The position numbers were made by a program, and so were the translations under genes. Positions 44,681 to 54,500 of a stretch of 64,000 bases of DNA are shown one piece after another. The stretch comes from WTGU01 sp965242855 (lineage in GTDB: Bacteria > Pseudomonadota > Alphaproteobacteria > UBA828). Numbering within the stretch: the stretch's first letter is position 1; each line of letters opens with the position of its first letter. The stretch covers positions 558,001 through 622,000 of the forward strand of contig OZ251509.1 in the NCBI GenBank assembly GCA_965242855.1, read 5' to 3'. The notes beneath the pieces are model-generated. The model worked only from the letters and a program-made list of their open reading frames with translations. It searched no databases and was not told the origin of the DNA.

Positions 44681-45432
44681 ACGCCGTGGCCAGCATTCGC
44701 CTCGAGTCGGTCACGGTCGATTTTCCCGTCTACAACACCGGCGCGCGTTCCCTGAAGAACAGGCTGTTGCACCGCGGGACGGGCGGGCGCATCGGGCGCG
44801 ACGCCGCCAACCGCCTGTGCGTGCGCGCGCTCGACGATGTGAGCCTCGCCTTCGAGCACGGCGACCGGATCGGGCTCATCGGCCGTAACGGCGCCGGCAA
44901 GACGACGCTCCTGCGGGTGTTGACGGGCGCCTACGAGCCGGTCCGCGGCCGCGTCCGGCGGCACGGCCAGACCGCGTCCCTGTTGAGCACGTCGCTCGGC
45001 CTCGAGCCGGACGCGACGGGCTACGAGAACATCATGATACGCGGCTTGCTGCTTGGGCTGACCCCCGAACAGGTGCGCGCGCGCATGGACGAGATCGCGG
45101 CCTTCACCGAGCTCGGCGACTATCTGGCGATGCCGATGCACACCTACTCCGCCGGCATGAGGCTGCGCCTCGCCTTCGCGGTGAGTACCTGCTTCGAGCC
45201 CGAGATCCTGCTGATGGACGAGTGGCTCGGCGTCGGCGACCCGGCCTTCGTCGAGAAGGCCCGGCGGCGGATCGAGGAATTCGTGAAGCGCGCCGGCATC
45301 CTGGTCCTGGCCTCGCAAAACCACGTGCTGCTCGAGCGCGTCTGCACCACCGGCATCTTTCTCGATGCCGGGCGCGTGAAGGCCCAGGGGCCGATCGCGG
45401 AAGTGCTGGAGGAGTACAGGGAGGCGGCTTGA
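44677..45432 (+). CDS. Polysaccharide ABC exporter ATP-binding protein (Wzt/KpsT-like)
   Basis: 251 aa. Walker A is GRNGAGKTT, the signature TYSAGMRLRLAFAV is the variant typical of Wzt/RfbE/KpsT proteins, Walker B is ILLMDEWLGVGD, and the H-loop His is replaced by the family-typical QNHVLLE segment. The protein lacks a C-terminal glycan-binding extension, so it is the short, capsule- or undecorated-polymer type. Together with the upstream permease it exports a lipid-linked polysaccharide. Confidence 0.91.
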   Translation: MNAVASIRLESVTVDFPVYNTGARSLKNRLLHRGTGGRIGRDAANRLCVRALDDVSLAFEHGDRIGLIGRNGAGKTTLLRVLTGAYEPVRGRVRRHGQTASLLSTSLGLEPDATGYENIMIRGLLLGLTPEQVRARMDEIAAFTELGDYLAMPMHTYSAGMRLRLAFAVSTCFEPEILLMDEWLGVGDPAFVEKARRRIEEFVKRAGILVLASQNHVLLERVCTTGIFLDAGRVKAQGPIAEVLEEYREAA

Positions 45433-45590
45433 TCCCCGGCGGCGGTCCGCCGGCCGGCTCCTCCGGCGTGGGCGAACGGGCGGGTTTTCAACGTCGGCTC
45501 CGCCGGCGACCATCTTCGCGCCGGGGGGCGGACAAGGCCTCTCCCGACGCGGCGGTTTACGGGCGGGCCGGCGCGGGCCATATAGACGCC

Positions 45591-46157
45591 ATGGCGATAC
45601 GCAAGATCGCGCGGATGGGGCATCCCGTGCTGCGCCGGAAGGCGGCGCCGGTCACGGACCCCGCCGCGCCGTCCGTCGCGCGCCTGATCGCGGACATGGC
45701 CGAGACGCTGGCGGACGCGGACGGCGCCGGCCTCGCGGCGCCCCAGGTGCACGTTCCGCTGCGCCTGGTGCTGTTCCGCCTCCCACCCGGTCGCGACGCC
45801 GGGGACGAGGAGAGCGGGGCCGAAGACGACGGCGCCGGCGCGGCGGCGCTCGCAATGCCGACCGTCCTGATCAACCCCGCGATCGAGCCGCTCGGCGAAC
45901 GGACGGAGGAGGGGCTGGAGGCGTGCCTGTCGCTCCCCGGCCTCGCCGGCGTCGTGCCGCGCCACCGCCATATCCGCTACCGCTGGACCGACGTCGCGGG
46001 CCGGGTCCACGAACGCGAAGCGCGCGGCTTCCACGCCCGCGTCGTCCAGCACGAATGCGACCATCTGGACGGCATCCTCTATCCGATGCGCATGACCGAC
46101 CTGTCGACCCTGGCCTTCACGAGCGAGTTCGGCCGCGCCGCGCCGGCGGAGCCTTGA
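45591..46157 (+). CDS. def: Peptide deformylase
   Basis: 188 aa zinc/iron hydrolase that removes the formyl group from new proteins. All three motifs are seen: GLAAPQ (motif I), EACLSLPG (motif II with metal-binding Cys) and HECDHLDG (motif III with both His ligands and catalytic Glu). An acidic loop (DAGDEESGAEDDGAG) enlarges the region between motifs I and II. It may be an additional deformylase, since no fmt gene is adjacent. Confidence 0.93.
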   Translation: MAIRKIARMGHPVLRRKAAPVTDPAAPSVARLIADMAETLADADGAGLAAPQVHVPLRLVLFRLPPGRDAGDEESGAEDDGAGAAALAMPTVLINPAIEPLGERTEEGLEACLSLPGLAGVVPRHRHIRYRWTDVAGRVHEREARGFHARVVQHECDHLDGILYPMRMTDLSTLAFTSEFGRAAPAEP

Positions 46158-46161
46158 TCCC

Positions 46162-46857
46162 GTGTGGCGCGTCTTGCCGCCCGACGAGATGCGGGACCGG
46201 CTGCTCGCCGCGATTCTCGAACACGTCCCCTTCGACGGCTGGTCCGAGGCGGCGGTCGCCGCGGCCGCGGCCGATCTGGGGATCGACGCGGACGCCGCCC
46301 GCGACGCCTTCCCCGGCGGCCCGGCCGCGCTCGTCGAGTACCATGCGGCCCATGCCGACCGCCTGCTGGACGCGGCGCTGAAGGAGGCCGATCTGGGCGC
46401 GATGCGGGTCCGCGAGCGCGTCGCCCACGCCGTCCGCCTCCGCCTCGCGCCGCACGCGCGGCAGCGGGAAGCGATCCGCGCCGCGCTTCCCGTCCTGGCG
46501 GCGCCCCGGCATGCCCCCCACGCCCTGCGCGCCCTCTATCGCACCGCGGACACGATCTGGTTCGCCATCGGCGACCGGACGACGGACTTCGGTTTCTACA
46601 CCAAGCGCGCCCTGCTCGCCGGCGTCTATCTTTCCACCCTCCTCTACTGGCTGGACGACGACTCCGAGGAGGGGCGGGAGAGCTGGGCCTTCCTCGACCG
46701 CCGCATCGCCGACGTCATGCGCATCCAGGCGATGCGCGGCCGTCTGGCGCGCTTCCGCCCGCCGGGCGCCGCTCTGCTCCGGCGCCTGCGCGCAGGCGCC
46801 CGCGCCGCCCGCCCCGCGCAGGCGGAACGCCGACGGGAGCGCGCGCCGCCGCGTTGA
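46162..46857 (+). CDS. COQ9 family protein
   Basis: 231 aa from GTG 46162, only 4 nt after def. The N-terminal half resembles a TetR-like helix-turn-helix (WSEAAVAAAAADLGIDADAAR), and the C-terminal COQ9 domain includes TADTIWFAIGDRTTDFGFYTKRA then LLAGVYLSTLLYWLDD, the segment that binds lipid. COQ9 aids ubiquinone biosynthesis with COQ7-type hydroxylases. The last 20 residues are basic and low-complexity. Confidence 0.88.
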   Translation: MWRVLPPDEMRDRLLAAILEHVPFDGWSEAAVAAAAADLGIDADAARDAFPGGPAALVEYHAAHADRLLDAALKEADLGAMRVRERVAHAVRLRLAPHARQREAIRAALPVLAAPRHAPHALRALYRTADTIWFAIGDRTTDFGFYTKRALLAGVYLSTLLYWLDDDSEEGRESWAFLDRRIADVMRIQAMRGRLARFRPPGAALLRRLRAGARAARPAQAERRRERAPPR

Positions 46858-46914
46858 CTCCGGGGCGCCGCGGTCGGATAGTGCGCGCCTTCCGAGGCGA
46901 GGGGAGGCGCCGCC

Positions 46915-48099
46915 ATGTCCACGTCACTCATGGCGAATTACGCCCGTTTCGGCTTGACGTTCGAGCGGGGGGAGGGGGCGTATCTCTTCACGGCGGACGG
47001 CGACCGCTATCTTGATTTCGGCTGCGGCATCGGCGTGACGAGCCTGGGCCATGCCCATCCGCACGCGGTCGCGGCGCTGGAGGCCCAGGCGAAGCGGCTC
47101 TGGCACGTCTCGAACCTCTACGAGATCGAACCGCAGGCCCGGCTCGCGGACAGGCTCGTCGCGCACAGCTTCGCCGACCGGGTCTTCTTCTGCAATTCCG
47201 GGGCCGAGGCGGTGGAGGCCGCGCTCAAGCTCGCGCGCATCTACCAGACGAGCCGCGGCGCGCCCGAACGCCATCGCGTCGTCACCTTCCGCAACGCCTT
47301 CCACGGGCGCACGCTCGCCACCATCGCGGCGGGCGGGCAGGCCAAGCACCTGAAGGGGTTCGAGCCGGCGGTCGACGCCTTCGACCAGGTCGCTCTGAAC
47401 GACCTGGAGGCGGCGCGCGCCGCGGTGACCGACCGGACGGCGGCGCTGCTGGTCGAGCCGATCCAGGGCGAGGGGGGCATCCATGTCGCGGGCGACGAAT
47501 TCCTCAGGGGCCTGCGGGCGCTCGCCGACGAGGCCGGGCTCGTCCTGATCTTCGACGAGGTGCAATGCGGCGTCGGGCGCACGGGCAGGCTCTTCGCCCA
47601 CGAATGGGCCGGAGCCGCCCACGAGCGGGTCTCGCCCGACGTCATGGCCGTCGCCAAGGCCCTGGGCAACGGCTTCCCGATCGGCGCCTGCCTCGCGCGC
47701 GAGGAGGTCGCGGCGGCGCTGGTTCCCGGCAGCCACGGCACGACCTTCGGCGGCAATCCGCTGGCCTGCGCGGTCGGCAACGCCGTGCTCGACGTGGTTC
47801 TCGCCGACGGCTTCCTGGACGGCGTCCGCACGGCCGGCGCCGCGCTGAAGGAGCGGCTGGCGGCGCTCGCCGGCAACGGCAACGTCTTCACCGGCGTGCG
47901 CGGGCGCGGCCTCATGCTGGGCCTCGAATGCGCGGTCCCCAATCTCGACCTCCTCGCGGCGCTGCGCGAGAACAGGCTGCTGGCGCTGCCGGCCGACGGC
48001 AACGTGTTGCGGATGCTGCCGCCGCTCACCGTCGGCCCGGCCGAGATCGACGAGGCGTGCGACGCCCTCGCCCGGGCCTGCGCGGCGGTCGCATCGTGA
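46915..48099 (+). CDS. argD: Acetylornithine aminotransferase
   Basis: 394 aa class III PLP aminotransferase for arginine synthesis (N-acetylornithine to N-acetylglutamate semialdehyde). NSGAEAVEAALKLAR binds the phosphate, the Asp of IFDEVQCGVGRTG contacts the PLP nitrogen, and the Schiff-base Lys is in AVAKALGNGFPIGA. A GGCGAGGGGAGG site precedes the ATG. Its stop overlaps the argF start (GTGA), forming the argDF operon seen in many alphaproteobacteria. Confidence 0.95.
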   Translation: MSTSLMANYARFGLTFERGEGAYLFTADGDRYLDFGCGIGVTSLGHAHPHAVAALEAQAKRLWHVSNLYEIEPQARLADRLVAHSFADRVFFCNSGAEAVEAALKLARIYQTSRGAPERHRVVTFRNAFHGRTLATIAAGGQAKHLKGFEPAVDAFDQVALNDLEAARAAVTDRTAALLVEPIQGEGGIHVAGDEFLRGLRALADEAGLVLIFDEVQCGVGRTGRLFAHEWAGAAHERVSPDVMAVAKALGNGFPIGACLAREEVAAALVPGSHGTTFGGNPLACAVGNAVLDVVLADGFLDGVRTAGAALKERLAALAGNGNVFTGVRGRGLMLGLECAVPNLDLLAALRENRLLALPADGNVLRMLPPLTVGPAEIDEACDALARACAAVAS

Positions 48100-49001
48100 G
48101 CGCCGTCCGGCACTTCCTGGATCTCGAGGCCATCGATTCGACCACGCTGCGGCGGACGGTCGACCGCGCGCGCGCGTGCAAGGGCCGGAGCGGCGCCCGC
48201 CCGCTTGCGGGCAAGACCCTGGCCGCCATCTTCGAAAGCCCTTCGACGCGCACGCGGGTCTCGTTCGAGATCGCCATGCGCGAACTGGGCGGCGAGACCA
48301 TCAGCCTGATGCCGGGCGACATGCAGCTCGGACGCGGCGAGACGGTGCAGGACACCGCGCGCGTGCTCTCGCGTTACGTCGATGCGATCGCGCTGCGGGC
48401 CCGCTCCCACGACATGCTGCTGGCCCTCGCAGCGGCGGCGGACGTGCCGGTCATCAACGGCCTGACGGACAGGAGCCATCCCTGTCAGCTGGTGGCCGAC
48501 GTGGTGACCTACGAGGAGCATCGCGGCCCCATCGCCGGGCGCACCGTCGCCTGGCTCGGGGACGGCAACAACGTGGCCGCGACCTGGATTCAGATGGCCG
48601 CCCTCTGCGGCTTCAGCCTGCGCCTCGCCTGCCCGGCGGCATGCGCGCCCGCGCCCGCGATCGTCGGCTGGGCGGTGGAGCGGGGCGCCGATGTCCAGGT
48701 GGGGACCTGCGTCGAACGCGCGGTCGCGGGCGCCGACTGCGTGGTCACCGACAGCTGGGTCTCGCTCCACGACGACCCGGCGCGGAAGGAAACCGCGCCG
48801 TTCGAGCCCTACAGGGTGGACGAGGCGGTCATGGCGATGGCGGCGCCCGACGCGCTCTTCATGCACTGCCTGCCGGCGAAACGCGGGCAGGAGGTGACCG
48901 ATGCGGTGCTCGACGGCCCGCAGTCGGTGGTGCTGGACGAAGCCGCCAACCGGGTCCCCGCCCAGAAGGCGATTCTACTCTGGTGCCTGGACGGGGAGTA
49001 A
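48096..49001 (+). CDS. argF: Ornithine carbamoyltransferase
   Basis: 301 aa. The carbamoyl-phosphate loop is ESPSTRTRVSFE, HPCQLVAD binds carbamoyl phosphate, WLGDGNNVAATW and DSWVSL bind ornithine, and HCLPAKRGQEV closes the active site. GTG 48096 overlaps the argD stop. It makes citrulline from ornithine in arginine synthesis. Length and motifs are all standard. Confidence 0.96.
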   Translation: MSAVRHFLDLEAIDSTTLRRTVDRARACKGRSGARPLAGKTLAAIFESPSTRTRVSFEIAMRELGGETISLMPGDMQLGRGETVQDTARVLSRYVDAIALRARSHDMLLALAAAADVPVINGLTDRSHPCQLVADVVTYEEHRGPIAGRTVAWLGDGNNVAATWIQMAALCGFSLRLACPAACAPAPAIVGWAVERGADVQVGTCVERAVAGADCVVTDSWVSLHDDPARKETAPFEPYRVDEAVMAMAAPDALFMHCLPAKRGQEVTDAVLDGPQSVVLDEAANRVPAQKAILLWCLDGE

Positions 49002-49038
49002 CGCGCGTGGGCCTCCGGGCCCGCGCACCGGAAAGCCG

Positions 49039-50079
49039 CTAACCGCCGACGGCGTCCGCCAGCGCCTCGCGCGCGGTGTCGACGGCCGCCGCGTCCACGT
49101 CGAGATGGGTCACGGCGCGCAGGCGGTGGCGGCCCACGGCGCCGACCCGCACGCCCCGCGTCCGGAGCGCGTCCGCAAGGGCAGGCGCGGTCATGCCGGC
49201 GGCGGCGCAGTCGAAGAACACCAGATTGCTGTCGACGCGAGGCTGGTCGAGGCGCAGGCCGGGCAGGGCGCGGACGGCGTCGGCGAAGCGGCGGGCGTTG
49301 GCGTGGTCCTCCGCCAGGCGCGCGACGTGGTGGTCCAGTGCATGGAGCGCGGCGGCGGCCAGGACGCCGGATTGGCGCATGGCTCCGCCCAGGCGCTGCT
49401 TCCACTGCCAGGCGGCCTCGACGAATGCGCCCGGGCCGGCGAGGGCCGCGCCGACGGGGCAGCCGAGGCCCTTGCTGAAATCCACCCAGAGCGAATCGAA
49501 CGGGGCGGCATAGCGGGCGGCCTCGACGCCCGACTCGACCGCCGCGTTCAGCAGCCGCGCGCCGTCCATGTGGAGAAGCAGGCCGTGCTCCTGCGCCGCC
49601 CGGCCGATGGCCTCGATCGTCGCGAGCGGCCAGATCGTGCCGCCGCCGAGATTGGAGGTCTGCTCCACCACCGCGAGCCGCGAGCGCGGCGCGTAGCGGT
49701 TCACGGGGCGCACGGCCTCCGCCAATTGCGCCGGCTCGTAGACGCCGGCCGCGCCGTCGAGGGCGCGCACCATCGCGCCGGCGAGCGCGCCCGGGCCGCC
49801 GCCCTCCGCGGTGAGGATGTGCGCGGTGCGGTCGCAGATTACTTCTTCGCCGGGGCGGCAATGGACCAGCAGCGCGATCTCGTTGCACATGGTGCCGGAA
49901 GGGAGGAACAACGCGGCCTCCTTGTCCAGCAGCGCCGCGACCCGCGCGCACAGGGCGTTGACGGTCGGGTCTTCGCCGCGCTGCTCGTCGCCGACTTCGG
50001 CCTCGGCCATGACGCGCCGCATGGCCGGCGTCGGCCGCGTGACCGTATCGCTCCTGAGATCGACGTGGTTGTTCGTCAT
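49039..50079 (-). CDS. ltaE: Low-specificity threonine aldolase
   Basis: 346 aa PLP enzyme splitting threonine or allo-threonine to glycine and acetaldehyde. The N-terminal VDLRSDTVTRPTPAMR is the family start, LLLHMDGARLLNAAV holds the PLP-contact Asp, and the Schiff-base lysine lies in WVDFSKGLGCPVGA. It faces argF convergently with 37 nt between and diverges from the next unknown gene. Confidence 0.92.
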   Translation of the reverse strand: MTNNHVDLRSDTVTRPTPAMRRVMAEAEVGDEQRGEDPTVNALCARVAALLDKEAALFLPSGTMCNEIALLVHCRPGEEVICDRTAHILTAEGGGPGALAGAMVRALDGAAGVYEPAQLAEAVRPVNRYAPRSRLAVVEQTSNLGGGTIWPLATIEAIGRAAQEHGLLLHMDGARLLNAAVESGVEAARYAAPFDSLWVDFSKGLGCPVGAALAGPGAFVEAAWQWKQRLGGAMRQSGVLAAAALHALDHHVARLAEDHANARRFADAVRALPGLRLDQPRVDSNLVFFDCAAAGMTAPALADALRTRGVRVGAVGRHRLRAVTHLDVDAAAVDTAREALADAVGG

Positions 50080-50170
50080 GCCTCCGCTCCTCCCGCGCTC
50101 CGAGCGACTCTTCGCACCCGGCCTCCGCCCGCGTAAGCTGACGATACCTGACGAGGAGGAGAAAACCGAC

Positions 50171-50746
50171 ATGACCGCCGTCGATCCGAACAAGGTTCAC
50201 TTCACCGGGGAGAACTCCTTCCTGCGCCTCAAGAGCGAGGCGGACGGGCCGGAGACCACGGTTTGCGCCCACTGGCGCGCGTTGATCGCGCCGGGCGGCC
50301 CCGGCACCTGCCTGTTCCTCCGCTCCGACGCGACCGGAGGCGCGGTCAGGCTCTATGCCGACAACGTCGAGATGGCGCGCTGGCTGCAGGGCACGCTGGA
50401 GACGATCCTGAACCCGCCCTTCGCCGATACGGCCATGCCGATCGCCGCGGCGTCGTTCTCTCGCGAGGGCGCCTTCGGCGGCACCTGCCGGGAGATCGTG
50501 GAGGCGGCGGACGAGCGGATCGTGCTGAGCTGGTCGGACATGGGCGAACCCTTCCAGCTGCGCCTGCCGCCGGGCAACGACGACACCGGGCCGTGGGCTG
50601 TCTACAGCTGCCTGACGCCGTGCCGCGCGGCCACCCTCGAGGTCGGCGGGCGGCGCGCCGCCGGCACGCCCTACGCCAACACCCTCGCCGGGCATCCGGC
50701 GTCCTCGTGCTGCCTGGCCTGGTCCGAGACCTGGCTCCGCGGCTGA
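50171..50746 (+). CDS. Conserved-looking protein of unknown function
   Basis: 191 aa from ATG 50171, with a GAGGAGGAG site upstream. No signal peptide or membrane helix. The composition suggests a compact beta-rich fold: THVCAHWRALIAPGG-like strands, SFSREGAFGGTCREIVEA and IVLSWSDMGEPFQLRLPPG. I do not recognise the family. It is the last intact gene before the asparaginase remnant and the CRISPR locus. Confidence 0.6.
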   Translation: MTAVDPNKVHFTGENSFLRLKSEADGPETTVCAHWRALIAPGGPGTCLFLRSDATGGAVRLYADNVEMARWLQGTLETILNPPFADTAMPIAAASFSREGAFGGTCREIVEAADERIVLSWSDMGEPFQLRLPPGNDDTGPWAVYSCLTPCRAATLEVGGRRAAGTPYANTLAGHPASSCCLAWSETWLRG

Positions 50747-50754
50747 GGGGCGCC

Positions 50755-51423
50755 ATGCGTCCGCCGGTCGCCGTGCACGCCCTCGGGCGGCACCATCGCG
50801 ATGGGCGGCCGGGGCGCGCGGCGTCACACCTTCGCGCGACGCCGCGGCGCACGAGGCGGCCCGGGGCCTCGGAGTGCTGGTCGTCATGAACGACGAGATC
50901 CACGCCGCGCACTACGTCCGGAAGGCGCGGACGGCGAACCCGGCAGCGTTCCGCTCGGCTGGTTCGCCGAGGGCACGCCGCGGCTGGCTTGCCGCCCGAC
51001 GGCGCGCCACTTCGTTTCCGTGCCGCGCGATGCCGCCCCGGCGCCCGTCGCGCTGCTCACCGTGGCGCTCGGTGACGACGACCGCCTCATAGCCTGCGCC
51101 CTCGACACCGGTTACCAAGGGCTGGTGGTCGAGGCCACGGGCGGCGAGTATGTCGCCGGGTGGTTCGCCGACACGCTCGCCGACGCGGCGGAGCGGGTGC
51201 CGGTGATCCTCGCCTCGCGCACGGGTGCGGGTGAGACCCTGCGCCGGACCAAGGCTTCAAGGACTCGGAGATCGACCTTCTCGTCCGCGGCCTTACGGCT
51301 GCGGGCCGGCTCGACGGCCTCAAGGCGCGCCTGCTGCTGACCCTCCTCCGGATGGCCGGCGCTGACCGCCCGGCCATCCGCGAAGCCTTCACCGCCTGGC
51401 TTGACCCGCACGGCGTCCGTTGA
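50755..51423 (+). pseudogene. Decayed L-asparaginase gene
   Basis: Asparaginase-like pieces appear in order but in different frames. GGCACCATCGCGATGGGC (about 50796) encodes GTIAMG. Near 50870 comes LVVMNDEIHAAHYVRKART. Then LGWFAEGTPR, and from about 51103 DTGYQGLVVEATGGEYVAG and VILASRTGAGETLRRT. From about 51252 another frame reads GFKDSEIDLLVRGLTAAG and GLKARLLLTLLRMAGADR to a TGA at 51421. At least three frameshifts are needed and the total is about two thirds of a normal gene, so internal segments are lost. It abuts the CRISPR-Cas locus. Confidence 0.8.
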
Positions 51424-51528
51424 GCGGTGCACCTCCAGAGGCCTGCGCGCGTTGGCTATGGTGCGGTATTTGTGCCAATACAGGGCCGCGCGGCCGTTCC
51501 CGTTTCCGGCGGGCAGGGCCGAAGCCTT

Positions 51529-51541
51529 GGAGGAAATCGTG
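51529..51541 (+). promoter_or_regulatory. Ribosome-binding site deciding the cas12 start
   Basis: GGAGG at 51529-51533 stands 5 nt before GTG 51539-51541, which is in frame with the effector. The in-frame ATG codons at 51401 and 51458 lack a comparable site, and the first lies inside the asparaginase remnant. GTG 51539 is therefore the preferred start. Confidence 0.65.
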
Positions 51542-54500
51542 AGAAGGCCATACCATGGGGGCCAGAACGCGCGTGAATGGCGGCGCAAGGTCGCGGCGGT
51601 CGCCCGCAAACAACGCGAAAGCGTATCGACCTACAAGTTCGGGTTGGAAACGCAACCGGGCGATATCGACTTTGACGCCGCCGCCTGCGCCTACGACGTC
51701 ACCGAAGGAATCGCGAAGGGAAGCCTGATCGGCCTCGTCTGCGCGGTCCATCTCTCCGGCTTCCGCCTGTTCTCCAAGGGCGACGAGACGCGCCGGTTCC
51801 GGAATCGGAGCCGATACCCGGAGCGCGCGTTCGCCGACGCGCTGCGAAAGCACGCCGGGATCGAAAACTCCGGCATCACGATCCAGTCGATAGAGGACGT
51901 ATTCACCACGCGTCCACAGGCGAGCGAAGGCGTTGAGTTGCCCGACGGTCTCGCGCGACGACTGTTCCAGGCATGGAACAGGCGGTCTCCCCGAGACGAC
52001 GACCACGGTCAGCCGACACTCGAGATCGCCGACGGAATCGGCCGCGAGGTCGCGGCGACGTTCGGCGACTGGAAAGAGCTCGCGGGCGATGTGGCCGGCG
52101 CCTTGGCTTGCGCCGACACATACTTGGCAACGCTCGGTCCCCTGTTTCCCACGCTCGCCTCCCTGCCGCCCCTGGCCGATACCAAACCGGAAAACTGCAC
52201 GTTCGCCCACGATCCCGAATCGCCGTTCATCGACATGACCGGCAACGAGGAAATCTGGCTTCATCAAGCCGTCGCGGTTTGCGCCGGTCGCCTCGTGCGG
52301 GACGCGCCCGGCCTGGCTCCGCCCTCTTCCAAATTCGCGACGAAGCTCAAGGACGCGATCGTTACACGAAAGAACAACGGCCTGTCGTGGCTGTTCGGAA
52401 ACGGTCTGCGCTATCTCCGCGCCTCGGATGCTGAACGCATCGCCGGGGACCTGTCCATTCCCTCGTCGGAAATTCGCCGGGCGCAGCAACTCAAAACGTT
52501 CGCGGACGCGATCCCGCCCAACCCGTTCTTCGACACCGACGGCTACGCCGAGTTTCGCGGTTCCGTCGGCGGCAAGGTTTCCTCCTGGGTCGCGAACTAC
52601 TGGAAGCGCGTCCACGAACTCTCGGCGCTGCATTCCGAGCCGCCGGACATCTCCATTCCGCCCGCGTTGCGCGACGACGAAAATGCATCCGTGTTCTCGG
52701 GTCAACATACCGACGCGGCGGGGCTCGAGGCTCTCTCGGCGCGACTTCCCGAGAGGATTCGAGAAGCCGGTCACGCCCTCGCCGTCCTGCGCGGGGACAC
52801 CATCCCCAGACTCCCCGGACCGGAAGACATCGCCGCCGTCGAGCGCGTCGCGGGCGATGTCGCCGAACTCGCCGGCCAGACCAATATGCTCGAAAACCGT
52901 ATCGAGCAGGAAATCGAACGATCGGAAGACGAGAATCGCACAAAGGCGCTGAAAGCACTCGAGCGGGGCCTCCCCAAGTCACTCAAGGAGCCGCCGAGGC
53001 TGAACCGAATCTCGGGCGGCGCCGACGACGCCGAGAGCGAGATCAAGCGATTGCAAGACGACCTGAACGCCGTGATGCGGGAGCGTCGCGGCCACTACCG
53101 CCGACTTGCCGAATGGGCAGGCGACCTCGACCCATTGCCCGTCATGGCGGAACGCGAACGGAAAGCGCTTTCGGACCGCGGCAAGGACCCAGCCCTGGCG
53201 GATGAACAGACGGCGCGGCGTCTGCTCCATCGCATCGTGGGCATGTCGCGGCGGTTGTCGCCCGATGCCGGGAAGACGATCCGGGACACCATGACGCCCT
53301 TGTTCCAGAAGAGGAAGGACGCCAACCGCTACTTCCACAACCGCCAGGGAACCATTTATCGGCATCCCTTCAGCACCTCACGCCACGAGGAGTACGCCAT
53401 CGACACCGACCGCGCCCGCGAGACCGACTGGCTGGCTTGGCTGGAAAATCGCGTGGCGGATATCCGCGAGCGATTGGCCGCGAATACGGATCAGGTGCTG
53501 CTGCGGGACCTGCTGGCCATCGAAGGATTCGTCTTCACCCATCGGCTCGGCGGCTTGCCGGATCGGGTTCCGGGAGAGTTGGCGAGACTCCAGACCGAAG
53601 ACCACCTTGTCGGAGTCCCGCCCCTGCTCGCGGCGCAACTCGACGCGGACGAAGTTTCCCGCGACGTCGCCGCGCGCGCCTTCAACCTGTTCAACAGCGC
53701 CATCAACGGGCTGTCATTCCGCGCGTTTCGCGACGGCTTCATCGTGCGGACGAAATTTCTGCGGCTTGAACACGAAGAACTCTTCTACACGCCCAAGGAC
53801 AAATCGTGGCGTCCGCCCGGCGACTACCTCTCAGCCAAAGGCGAAATTTCCAAGGGCCTCACCTTGCCATCCGTCGTGCGTGACGAAGCGGGCGCCGTTC
53901 TCTCCGGAGAAACGGCCAAGAGCTTGAGCAAGGCCGAGTTTCCTGAGCCGGGTTCGCGCGCCTTGCTGCGTCAGGCACCACATGACTGGTTCGTCGAGAT
54001 CGATCTCCGCCGCGGCGAGGCGCCGGACCGCGCCGGTCTGCCGGTCAAGAAGAACGCGACCGGGCTCAAACATTGGAGACGCCTGAGACAACCCGCCTTC
54101 AGGCTGATCGGGCCGCCTTCCTTCAAGACGTGGCTCGATCGGGCCTTGACGAGCAAGGGTGTGAAGCTCGGCGACTACACGCTGATCCTCGACCACAAGT
54201 TCAAGCAGTTCCCGCGAGTCGAAGGCGAGGAGATACGCCTCGCGGCCGAACCGGTAGGCATGAAAGCGGAGCTCGCGGTCCCCGTGATCAACGACCAGCC
54301 GTACCCGGGGAGGGCGGACGACCTGTTGTTCGACAACATCGTCGCCATCGACCTCGGCGAGAAGCGTATCGGGTTCGCCGTCTTCTCTCTCGTCTCCCTG
54401 CTCGAACACGGCGTCCTCGATCCGACGGTCGTTGGCGACGGGAAGCCCGCGGTCGGCACCGTGGCCGTGCCGGCCTTCAGAAAACTGATGGCCGCCGTGC

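Noticed and set aside
45433..45590. GC-rich palindromes after the polysaccharide exporter ATPase gene as a terminator
   Set aside because: The inverted repeats are not followed by a T-run and similar GC palindromes are common in this genome.
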